Positions 54,488-64,000 of a stretch of 64,000 nt of DNA are shown here, one piece after another. A program made the position numbers and the translations under genes. Position 1 is the first letter of the stretch; each line of letters begins with the position of its first letter. The DNA is from Cocos nucifera (Eukaryota; Streptophyta; Magnoliopsida; Arecales; Arecaceae): positions 408,953 to 472,952 of the forward strand of contig QRFJ01000776.1 in assembly GCA_006176705.1 (NCBI GenBank), in the 5' to 3' direction. The notes below the pieces were generated by a model that was given only the letters and a program-made list of their open reading frames with translations, ran no database searches and had not been told where the DNA came from.

Positions 54488-56764
54488 TGTTAGATGTATG
54501 CCCTAAAAGCCAGATTGGCTGATACTTGTAATACACTTCTAAGAATAATTTTATAATTTTGATTATAAATTAATAGATAAATTATTTTCTATCATAGTAT
54601 GTATTTAAAGTATCTGTGAAACATACTTTGAGTTAATGGTAATGAATATTTATATTTTTAAGAAGTTGAAAATTTAAGACATGAATTTTCATAACTAACT
54701 CATAACTGCTTCTGATAGTAGGATAATCATGAGGATGGTGACCGATCCGAAAGGTTGGTATACGATTGCTTTCTTAGATTAGATGTGTCTTGAGTTTATG
54801 GTGTAGAGACACCGGAGTAAGAGTATAGGTACCCATTAAAGAATAAGGACACTAAGCATGATCACCTTGAGTAGTCATAAGGAAGTCTACCTTCTCGTCG
54901 ATGACTGACTCAATGCTGTAGTGGTGTGTATGATTCTTTGACCTAAGGTGCATCAGTAGTTCACCTTGAGGGTGTTATAGTTTGACTACATCATAACTCG
55001 ATCTCCTAGCCATTTGAAATCTTGAGGTGTATGTTGACTATAACATGTTCATTGTAGGAATTAGATTGCACCAATAGGAGATCTATCTACCTGGATAGAT
55101 GAGGAGCAGCCCTATAATAATCATGAGATTGAGTACTTAAGCCCATAGCCATGGTAGAGTGAAGATGATAGAAAGAGTTTCTATTAGAATTTTACATTGA
55201 ACTTGAATCGAATGATTAATTCATATGATGGGTGTTGGGTTTAACGAATTCACCTTAATCCTAATCCTGTCGAGGCTCAAGATAGAAGAACCCAATCACA
55301 CATGTAGCTGCACTGAGAGGTTTGCTTTTGATTCTGATGGATTGCCACCATATACTGCTAGGTGTCACTGGTGGATTTTGAGAGAAATTAGAATGATTTT
55401 GATGATCAATCATTCTAATTATATGAATCAGAAAAGTTTTGGTCCATCGAAAGATATTTCGATGATATCGATGATAGATATCACATCATATCTCATTACC
55501 ATACAGAATTGAATCTAACTGGATCACACAAACAAGGATTTGGGTCTGGATGTCATCAATTGAGCTAACCTAGTTCAATTGATTTGGATTAGATCCAATT
55601 AGGTTCAAGAAAATCGTGCTAGCATACGATTGAGCCTAACTTTCTCCTTATGTAGTCTTTCTGGTTCGTCTTGACTGATTTAAATTAGTTTGGACTCATC
55701 TGAGGATCCTGTATGACTTTGTCCTAGTCTAACTAGAGCTTATCTTAGTTAGATAAGACATTGTCCTGATGAGATCAGGGCTTGTCCAGATAAAACCAAG
55801 CCTTATCTTAAAATAAGCAACAGGGGACCAGGACAAGGGTCGTTTGACCCGATCTTTGCTGAAATTAAAGGAGAGACGTGCACCCCCTTATTCTTATCAG
55901 AATGGCACATGTCCTAAGGTGTTTCTTGTATGGAAAAGAGGTGGGCCTATCCCAAATATTGTGCGCACAAGTCAAGGGATCGGTGGAAGAGTTTGTTATG
56001 GAACAAACTCTTGGAAATTAAAACCCACACCACCCCTCCTTCTTATCTGATTATATGCAGCACTTCTTGGGACCCTTTTGGTGACAAAACCTGATAAGAT
56101 TAGGTATTTAACATGGGAAATCTGATGGGATTTCATATTGATCAAGCAATTAGATTGCTTGATCAAATAGGACTCTAGGGCTACACTAGGTCTATAAATA
56201 GACCCCTTATCAAAGGAGTTTGATTTTGCGATTAGACCATGATGAAGCCCTGCTCCTTTACCTATCTTCTATGCCCTTATTCCAGATCCCACACCTCTTC
56301 TCTACGCTCAAAAGGTTGGGCAAAATCTATGATCAAGTGTTGAGAGCGGTGCTGTACAGATCAAGTCAAGAAGTTGCTGATCAAGAGATGAACGCACAAC
56401 CTTCTCAAATTATTTTGAAGGTTCTTTAGATCAGATCTAGATATAATCTTTGGAGAAAAGATTTATGAGGAGAAGATGACCAGATCCTATCTGAGTGGAT
56501 ATTGGTAGAGGCTAGGCACGTGCATGGCTCCTTCCAGAATCTTAGGATAGATCAGGATCATCATAGGATAATCTAATTACCCAAAATAAGGTATGAAATT
56601 TAAATTAAATTAAATTTTATTTTAATCTTAATATCAAATCTTAAAGGATTAGATCTGAAATATTTTAGATCTGATTATAATCTTAGAAGAAAATTTTTGA
56701 AATATTTCTTCAGATCTAATCAGATCTGAACAATCTTGTACCAAAAAATAGGATTTTTTGTTCA
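54488..56764 (+). repeat. 3' LTR of E (2277 bp)
   Basis: tgttagatgtatgccc ... ggattttttgttca, followed by TSD CTGGA. It contains a TATA box (tctataaata, 56191-56200) inside the 176-bp segment that is missing from the 5' LTR. It lacks the W-box cluster of D2/I. Confidence 0.88.
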
Positions 56765-57350
56765 CTGGAGGCCTTGCAAACCATGATACTACTCCACGAT
56801 GCATCAGATGCCATCTTGTGTCAAGCTTTTTCATCTACTCTAAAGAAAATGGCAAGAAACTAGTACTCAACACTAAAGTTGGGTACGATCTTTTTATTCG
56901 ATCAAATGAGCCATTAGTTTATGGCTCATTTCATTAGTAGCCAATGTCCCCAACGAGATTCGGACTTTCTCATGAACATCAAGTAGTAGGAAGGGGAGTC
57001 CATTCAGGCTTATATCAACTACTTCAATGCCACTGCATTGGAGGTCCGAAACTTGGATCAATCTGTTGCCATGACTGCCTTAAAGGACGATCTTTAGCAG
57101 AATGACCTACTATTCTTCTTGAAAAAGAAGTATCTTAAAGATTTTGCTAATCTACTAGCTCGGGTAGAAGACTACGCTCGAGCTAAAGAGGCCTTCAAGT
57201 TGAAGGATAAGAAAGCCATGAGAGAGCGATAGGTGGGCAAATCTAGCAAGCCCACGATTGAGGAAAGGCTGAATGAAGTTCAACCATGCTCGTAGACTCC
57301 CACCGAGTGCAAGTAAGCCTAAACTTTCCCTCGAGCTCATCGTCAAAGAA
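56765..57350 (+). pseudogene. Ty3 element H gag, central part
   Basis: Continues the gag of 32788-33362: LEALQTMILLHDASDAILCQAF, TLKKMARN, LGTIFLFDQMSH, FMAHFISSQCPQRDSDFLMNIK, EGESIQAYINYFNATALEVRNLDQSVAMTALKDDL and FANLLARVEDYARAKEAFKLKDKKAMRER. This is the capsid region (retrotransposon gag domain) of plant Ty3 elements and lies largely in one frame with several stops, mostly at W, Q and R codons. It is cut at 57350 by element I. AAGAA (57346-57350) is the expected TSD of I. Confidence 0.85.
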
Positions 57351-59620
57351 TGAAGGGAAATCCTGATTTCCCGGTCTAGGTTCGTCCAGATCTGATTAGA
57401 TCAAGAGATATATTTCAAAAATTTTCTCTTGATCTTAATCAGATCTTGATATATTTCAGATCTGATTCTTATTATTTTAATAAATAAAATAAAACAAGAT
57501 AAATTAAATCAAATTCAATTTACCTGATTTGGGTAATCCTATTACCCTGTAGATGATCCTGATTGCAGCGGAAGGTTCTGGATCTTAGCCACGCAAGTGC
57601 CTGGCCTCTACCGGTATCCACTCGGGTTGGATCTGGAGATCCTCTTCTTCTCTATCACACCTCCAAAAATCAGATCTGGATCTGATCTGGAGGATCTTCA
57701 AAACTCTTTTGAAGATCTGCAGTCGTCCTTTTGCAGCAGCGCAGCCTTCTTGCTTTTGATCGCCTTTCCTTGATCTGAATCGCACCAACCTAAATCCAAA
57801 ACACTTTTGGACGTGGAGAGCAAGGGGAGAAGAGACTATGGCATGGAGAAGGAGGGGAGAGGCAGCCTTGGGGCGTGGGAAATCTCTATTGAATTAGGGT
57901 TGGGCGCAGGGTCTTATTTATAGACCTCTTGTGATCCAACTCCTCTTCCTCTCAACCAATCACAACCCTTTGTGAAATCAGATCTAAATCTGATTGGTTG
58001 GAATAGAGACCCCTGGATTCCTCCTTAGAGGGTGCCTAAGACCAGTCAAACTGGATTCTTAGTAGAACTCTGATTGGAATCCAAAAGGGAGGTGGAGTCC
58101 TTGTCCAACAAGGACTCCTAGGCGCCTCCTACTTGGGCTCACGCCACCCTTGGCGTGCGCCCTTCTCCTTGCCAGGTTCTGGCAGGCGGACAGGCCCCCA
58201 CCAGCTCTCCAATAGGTGCATGACATGTGGTCAAAAGTCAAAGGGTCAATGGTCAACGTTTGACCAGTCAAAGGTAGACTTTTGACCAAAGTCAAAGAAC
58301 AAGAAATGGCAGGTGACCAAAAATGGCAGGTAATGTCTTACAAATAAGACAACCTATTCTGACTTGGACAACCTCCAGTCAGACCATATGAAGGCCTCTG
58401 ATTGAGCACAAACTCCTTTGGCTCAGTCAGGACAACTTATTTATGATAGTAAAAGAAGAACGTTAGGTTCAATCGAGTGCTAGCACGATTTCCTTGAACC
58501 TAATTGAATCTCATTCAGATCAATTGAACTAGATCAGTTCAATTGATGATCACCAGATTCAAACCCTTGTTTGTGTGACCCAGTTAGGTTCAGTTCTGTA
58601 TGGTAATGGGATATGTCATGATCTCTATCATAGACATCATCGAAACTCCTTTCGATGGATCAGAACTCTTCTGATTCGAACAGCTAGAATGATCGATCAT
58701 CTAAATCATTCTAATTGCTCCCAAAATCCACCAGTGACACCTAGCAGTATATGGTGGCAACCCATCAGAGCTGAATGCGAACCTCTTGGTGCAGCTACCT
58801 GTGTGATTAAGTTCTTCTATCTTGAGCCCCGATCAGATTAGGGTTAAGGTGAACTCGTCAAACCCTAGTCTCTGTCATATGATGTAATCATTCGATTCGA
58901 GTCCAATGTGAAAATCTAAATAGAAACTCTTTCTATTATTTCACTCTGCCATGGCCATGGGCTTCTGGACTTGATTCTCATGATCATCATAGGGCTGCTC
59001 CTCTACCACCGAGGTAGATAGATTCCATCTTGATGCAATCCAGTTCCTACAATGAACATGTCATAGCCAACATACACCTCAGGGTTCCATATGGCTAGGA
59101 GACCGAGTAATGGTGTAGTCAAACTATAACACCCTCAAGGTGAACTGCCGATGCATCTCAGGTCAAAGAACCAGACACACTACTGCAGCATCGAGTCAGT
59201 CATTGACGAGAAGGTAGACTTCCCTAATGACTACTCGAGGTGGTCACGCTCAGTGCCCTCGTTCTCTAACGAGTACCTGTACTCTCGCTCCGGTGTCTCC
59301 ACACCGTAGACTCAAGACTCATCTACTAAAGAGAAGCGATTGTACACCAACCTTCCGGATCAATCACCATCCTCGTGATGATCCTATGGTCGGGAGCATG
59401 TTTATGAGTTAATAATGATTATTCATGTCTTAAATTTTCAACTCTTGAAAATATGAATTATCATTACCATTAACTCAAAGGATGTATCACAGACACTAAA
59501 TACACATGTGTGATAGAAAATAACCCATTTTATTAATTATAGTCAAAATTATAATTTTGCCCCTAGAAGTGTATTACAAGTGTCAGCCAATTCTGGCTTC
59601 TAGGGCACATATATCTAACA
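57351..59620 (-). repeat. 3' LTR of element I (2270 bp)
   Basis: Plus strand tgaaggg ... tatctaaca; own strand TGTTAGATATATG ... CCCTTCA. It is almost identical to the D2 LTR, including the W-box cluster (58228-58298) and TATA box. The own-strand polypurine tract gacaagtgggagat (59621-59634) abuts it. Confidence 0.9.
58228..58298 (-). promoter_or_regulatory. W-box cluster of the I LTR
   Basis: Same eight TTGAC/GTCAA cores as in D2 (36441-36506), here as the complement: ggtcaaaagtcaaagggtca, atggtcaacgtttgaccagt, caaaggtagacttttgacca. Conservation reflects recent common origin, not independent selection. Confidence 0.65.
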
Positions 59621-59640
59621 ATCTCCCACTTGTCCTAAAG
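59621..59640 (-). other. Polypurine tract of element I
   Basis: The minus strand reads ggctttaggacaagtgggag immediately before the 3' LTR. Confidence 0.65.
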
Positions 59641-59648
59641 CCAATTGG

Positions 59649-61023
59649 CTACAAGTCTAAGTCCCATCTTCTCAAGGTGGGCTTCGATCTTCTGCTGGCC
59701 CAACGGCTTTGTAAGTGGGTCTGCCACATTATCTGCGGAGTTGACTCTCTTGACCTCAACGTAACCTTTCTCAAGGTAATCGCGGATGAGATGGTATCAC
59801 CGTTTGCTTGGAACTCTTCCAGCACAAACAGTCTGCCAGATGTCGACTTTCGATCATCTATATCGGACATGAAGTCCGAGTCTGTGTATCCCTGGACTTG
59901 GAGTTCTCCATTACCAAAGACCAACATCATATCCTTAGTTCTTCTCAAGTACTTAAGGATACATTTCACAGAAGTCCAGTGTTCTTCACCTGGATTTGAC
60001 TGATATCTGCTTGTGACACTCACAGCATGGGCTATATCAGGTCGTGTACATAGCATGGCATACATGAGGCTCCCTATTGCAGAAGCATAAGGGATCTTGC
60101 TCATGCGTTCTATTTCCTCAGGTGTGCTGGGGCACATCTTCTTGGAAAGATGAATACCATGTCTGAAGGGTATTAATCCCCTCTTAGAGTTTTCCATACT
60201 AAACCTCTTTAGTACTTCCTCTATGTACATCTTCTGTGAAAGTCCTAGCATCCTATTCGGTCTATCCCTATAGACCTTAATTCCTAGAATAAAGGATGCT
60301 TCACCTAGGTCTTTCATGGAGAATTCCTTGGACAACCACATCTTGACTGATGTCAACATGGGAATATCATTCCCAATAAGGAGGATGTCATCCACGTACA
60401 ATACGAGGAAGACAACAGCGCTCCCACTGACCCTTTTTGAAAACACATGGTTCCTCTTCATTTTTGATGAAACCAAACTTTTTGATCACATCATTGAAAT
60501 GAGTGTTCCAGCTCCGAGATGCTTGCTTAAGTCCATATATGGACCTTTGCAGCTTGCAAACCTTGTGATCAGTATCACTGGATGTGAAACCTAGCGGCTG
60601 TTCCATATAGATATCTTCCTCAAGATATCCATTTAAGAATGCCGTTTTCACGTCCATTTGCCATATTTCATAATCGAAATAGGCTGCAACAGCAAGCAAT
60701 GTGCGGATGGATTTTAGCATAGCTACTGGGGAAAAGGTATCCTGATAGTCAATGCCTTCGCGTTGACTATAACCTTTTGCCACTAGTCTAGCCTTGAATG
60801 TCTCCACATTCCCATCTGCACCAATCTTTCTCTTGAAGATCCATTTACACCCAATAGGTACTATACCTTCTGGTGGATCTACCAAGGTCCAGACTTGGTT
60901 TGAGTGCATCGAGTCAATTTCTGACTGCATTGCCTCTAGCCATTTCTCGGAGTCGATATCTGATATCGCCTCGTTGTAGGTTTTGGGATCATCACCATGA
61001 GCACCATTACCTATGAGGAACAT
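59649..61023 (-). pseudogene. RT and RNase H of element I, RNase H core deleted
   Basis: The 211-codon frame 60388-61023 carries RT fingers and palm (WLEAMQSEIDSMHSNQVWTLVDPP, QMDVKTAFLNGYLEEDIYM, IYGLKQASRSWN). One extra G at about 60438 (FKKG instead of FKKV) shifts to frame 59649-60476 with YVDDILLIGNDIPM, MKDLGEASFILGIKVYRDRPNRMLGLSQKMY and YTDSDFMSDIDDRKSTSGRLFV. There the text breaks: compared with E, about 20 nt are missing near 59825 and 197 nt near 59796, removing the MEAEYIAA and YCDNNG blocks and the catalytic residues in them, and changing the frame. RT could still fold if the frameshift were absent; RNase H could not work. Confidence 0.87.
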
Positions 61024-61029
61024 TTCCTC

Positions 61030-62380
61030 TACATCCTCTGAAATAATACCTAAGTATCTTTCAGGGGGACGGGAAAACTCTTTCCGATCTACGAGGTGGA
61101 GGAGGTAGTGTTCTTATTGGCTCAACCTGATTTGGTTCCACTTGGTCCTTAGCTCGTTTCTGCTTGTGAGACTTTCTCATCAAGCTTAATCTGCTTTCCA
61201 ATGCCGCTATCTTGAATAAACTATTTTTCAAGAAAGATGGCATGTCGACTCACAATCACATTGTGGTCTTCTGGAATGTAGAAATAGTATCCTAATGACT
61301 CTTTAGGATATCCTATGAATCGAGCTCTAAAGGACCTAAACTCTAACTTGTCCGCTTGTTGTCTTTTGACATGAGCCGGACAACCCCAAATTCTGAGATG
61401 ACTCAGACTTGGTTTCTTACCGTGCCATATCTCATACGGTGTGGTAGGAACGGTTTTAGAGGGAACCCTATTCAGTAGAATAGAATTGAAGTTAATAAAT
61501 GAATGTCCCCAAAGAAAATCAGGGAGGTCTGTGAAGCTCATCATGGATCGAACCATATCCAATAGAGTCCGATTTCTCCATTCTGAAACCCCGTTGAGTT
61601 GAGGTGTTCCTGGTGGAGTCCATTGAGAGACTATGCCATTTTTCCTTAAGATAGTCTAGGAATTCCCGGCTAAGGTATTCACCTCCTCGATCTGATCGAA
61701 GAACCTTAATGGGTTTTCCAGTTTGTTTTTCTACTTCATGTCTGAATTCTTTGAACTTTTCAAAAGCTTCAGACTTGTGTCTCATAAGATACACATACCC
61801 ATACCTAGACAGATCATCGGTAAAGGTAATGAAGTAGACAAAATTGCCTCTAGCCGGCACATCAAATGGGCCGCACACATCAGTATGTACTAGGGCAAGG
61901 AGATCTGTGGCCCTCTCCCCATGTCCAACAAAAGGGAGTTTGGTCATTTTGCCTTGAAGACAAGATTCACAAGTTGGATATGACTCGAAAGTCAATGGAC
62001 TCAATAGCCCATTTTTCTCCAATTTGTTGATCCCATCTTCTGCTATATGACCTAATCTCAGGTGCCATAGATATCTGTCGTTTGGACTATCCCTAGGTCG
62101 TTTGGCATTCACGTTTTGCTCGATAGTTAGAACAGGTACATCAATATGTAGCTGATAAAGACCATTAATAAGGAAACCATTTGCAATTTTATTTCTTTCA
62201 TAAAGAATGTTACAATGGTCCTTAAAGAAGGTGAATCACATAACCTTCTTGTGCTAAGCATGAAACAGAAATCAAATTCCTGCTAGCTGCAGGCACATAA
62301 TAACAGTCTTTCAAAAACTAAGTCTAAACCAGATGGTAATCGAAGAGGGTATGTTCCCACGGCTACTGCAGCAACTCTTG
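61030..62380 (-). pseudogene. Integrase of element I
   Basis: The frame 61519-62112 has the zinc region (LWHLRLGHIAEDGINKL, CESCLQGKM) and core motifs HTDVCGPF, FTDDLSRYGYVYL and LRSDRGGEYLS. One extra A in a run near 61640 moves the third acidic motif (VSERRNRTLLD) to another frame. The next frame, 61221-61562, holds the core end and C-terminal block (DMVRSMMSFTDLPDFLWGH, PYEIWHGKKPSLSHLRIWGCPAHV), followed by a PPPPRRSERVFP linker (61061-61243). The triad is complete; only indels break it. Confidence 0.86.
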
Positions 62381-63373
62381 CTCCATTACCGATGCGCGTA
62401 GGATCATGTCTCCATCCCTCAGCCTCCTGCTATCCTCAAGACCCTGCATAGAAGTGCACAGATGAGCACTAGAACCAGAGTCAAGCACCCAACTGGATGC
62501 AGAAGAAACCGTAAGGTTAGACTCAATAACGAGCATACCTCCAGAAGGACCTTCCTTCTTGTTCTTCAGGGTGGCCAGGTAAGTAGGGCAGTTCCGCTTC
62601 CAATGGCCGTCGCTGTTGCAATGGAAACACTTTCCTTTGCCATCGGCCTTTTTCTTCGGTTCTGCCTTCTTCTTCTTTGATCCTTCCACCTTTTGCTTTT
62701 TCACAGACTTCTTTTTCTTTCCATAAGACTTTCTTTTGGAAGAAGTCCGTTCCATAGCAAGAACTGAGCCTTTAGAACCTTTCATAGAAAGCTCAGCGGT
62801 AACCAGCATATTCATTAATTCGGCCAAGGAATTTTGAAGTTTATGCATGTGGTAATTCATGATGAATTGCCCATATGCATCAGTCAAGGATTGCAGAATA
62901 ATATCGTTCTGCAGGTCCAAGTCTAACTTCACACCGAGCTTCTCAAGCTCTTCCATGTCCTTGATCATTGTCAGACAGTGATCTTGGACTGACTGCCCAT
63001 CACGCATCTTAGCCTTAAAAAGTCATTTCGTGACTTGATATTTGGCTGCGCGACTCTGTTCACCAAACATCTCCTGCAGGTGAGCCAACATTTGGCGAGC
63101 AGTCCCGATATCTTCATGTTGGCGCTGGAGCTCATCAGACATCGAGCCCAACATGTAATATCTGGCCTTATTATCTTCGTCTATCCATTTTTCCAGAGAC
63201 GCTCTCTGTTCAATGGATGGACGGGCTGGTAAGGTGGGAGGGTCCTGGTCCAAAACATGGGTTAACTTCTCTGAACCCAAAACAATTTTGTAGTTCCTGA
63301 GCCAATCTTTATAATTGGGTCCAGTCAGTCTATGTGTGTCCAGGATACGTGCCAATGGGTTGGACGCAGACAT
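62363..63373 (-). pseudogene. gag and protease of element I
   Basis: The chosen start is the ATG at 63373 (MSASNPLARILDTHRL), 4 nt after ctctctacag; an upstream in-frame ATG at 63391 is less likely because the D2 and E alignments begin at MSASNP/MFASNP. The frame runs to a TGA at about 63020 in the VTK-stop-LFKAKMRDG block (Arg in E), then continues open from 63007 to 62363 with MHKLQNSLAEL, the lysine-rich tail, knuckle CFHCNSDGHWKRNC and protease site VLDSGSSAH (about 62461-62490). A duplicated CG at about 62395 (cgcgca versus cgca) shifts the frame inside the protease. Confidence 0.87.
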
Positions 63374-64000
63374 TTTCCTGTAGAGAGTCAAAGATTCTAG
63401 TTAGATACTGTAATTTTGACTTGACCAATTTGTTTAGGGATTTTATTTTTAAACAAATTAGCTCCCACTATTTTCTCGGATCCCTACACTCCCTCTGTAG
63501 AGATGCGAAAATCTCCATGATTAATGATTTCTAGTGGGTGGTGCGGTCTCACCAACTGACTCATCACCTCACCTAACAGTTATTGGTGATGGGTTAGCCA
63601 ATGAGTGAACAACTCTTGTTCAATGATTCTCTAATCATGGTGCACCCAAACTTGGTCTCTAATTCATGAATCTCACCGTATCCGGAATATTGATCCACTC
63701 CTTAGTTAAGTCAGACCCACCATTTGCATAGACTGGGTTCCTAATTGAGTCTCTCACCGTATCCGAAATATTGAGCCCAACTCATCCTCCAGCCCATAGC
63801 ATCCAATGCCTAATAGACATGGTTGCATCTTCCCGGTGCAACTGAGCCACTGTATCCAGCCGAGAACAATCAACCCCGGGAAGGGCCCGCACATCTACAA
63901 TGGTGGAAGACCTCAGACTTAATCTTTTCTTAGGGAGAATTGATTCAGGTCTCATTAAACTAGACTTGGCTTAGTCATAACAATTATGACTAACCTAGTG
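63374..64000 (-). other. Leader of element I (partial)
   Basis: Minus strand, matches D2 38671-39298 nearly base for base, including the paired ggatacggtgag phrases and the ctctctacag end. The window ends inside it. The primer site and 5' LTR should lie about 1.3 kb further on. Confidence 0.8.

Larger units (their letters stand above)
33363..56764 (+). mobile_element. Copia element E, interrupted by D2 and F (TSD CTGGA)
   Basis: CTGGA lies at 33358-33362 and 56765-56769. Removing the block with one TSD joins DPIDHL to EALQTMILLHDASDAILCQAF in a continuous Ty3 gag. E consists of a 5' LTR (33363-35024 plus 42692-43133, missing an internal piece), primer site, leader, gag split by F, pol, and an intact-length 3' LTR (54488-56764). 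It is related to D2/I but clearly diverged, with stops in every domain. It is the oldest member of its group here, since it hosts D2 and F. Confidence 0.88.
57351..64000 (-). mobile_element. Copia element I, 3' LTR and internal region (5' end beyond window)
   Basis: Reverse-oriented element inserted in H gag. The plus strand begins tgaagggaaatcctg, the complement of the LTR end ...ggatttcccttca. It contains the 3' LTR, RNase H, RT, INT, PR, gag and about 630 nt of leader. It is nearly identical to D2 wherever the two overlap. It has fewer breaks than any other element here but still has a TGA in gag, small frameshifts and a deleted RNase H core. Confidence 0.88.

Overview
The window is plant nuclear DNA made almost entirely of LTR retrotransposons inserted into one another. 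I find no host protein gene, rRNA, tRNA or CRISPR array. The evidence for a plant is Ty1/copia pol genes with the integrase-RT-RNase H order, primer-binding sites matching plant initiator tRNA-Met (core TGGTATCAGAGC), Ty3/gypsy gag and RT fragments, very long AT-rich LTRs and heavy C-to-T/G-to-A decay. The long-LTR copia families suggest a large monocot genome, possibly a palm; that is inference only.

Nesting was read from 5-bp target-site duplications (TSDs) and from coding frames that resume across insertions. (1) An old Ty3 element, G, survives as RT fragments at 5580-5634 and 29407-30119. Copia element C (to 5579) and copia element A (5635-29406, TSD GGAAC) landed 55 bp apart in its RT. 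(2) C is cut on its left by a Ty3-type LTR (1-1085). (3) A carries a reverse solo LTR, S (7498-9995, TSD CTTCC), in its 5' LTR, and a complete reverse copia element, B (16112-26970), in its 3' LTR. (4) A second Ty3 element, H, begins near 30120 with an LTR region, primer site and gag. Its gag is split by copia E (33363-56764, TSD CTGGA) and again by reverse copia I (57351 to beyond the window end). (5) E is interrupted in its 5' LTR by D2 (35119-42317, plus an LTR relic to 42691), and in its gag by a short-LTR copia element, F (45481-50957, TSD ACTCG/GCTCG).

The copia elements fall into three groups. A, B, C and S share LTRs of about 2.5-2.9 kb and related termini. D2, I and E share LTRs of about 2.3 kb; D2 and I are nearly identical, while E is older and diverged. 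F has LTRs of about 0.61 kb and a Tnt1/Tork-like pol.

Every element is damaged. The breaks include lost integrase or RT catalytic residues (A, B, F), a deleted RNase H core (I), a missing promoter segment in a 5' LTR (E) and a shared stop in gag (D2 and I). None could move alone, so any recent movement needed proteins supplied in trans.

The most interesting signals are a dense WRKY-type W-box cluster in the D2/I LTR, folded-RNA candidates in the leaders, a hairpin-rich GAGTCCCA array in the B/C LTR, and a gag-depleted layout shared by A and B that resembles known gag-less parasitic elements.
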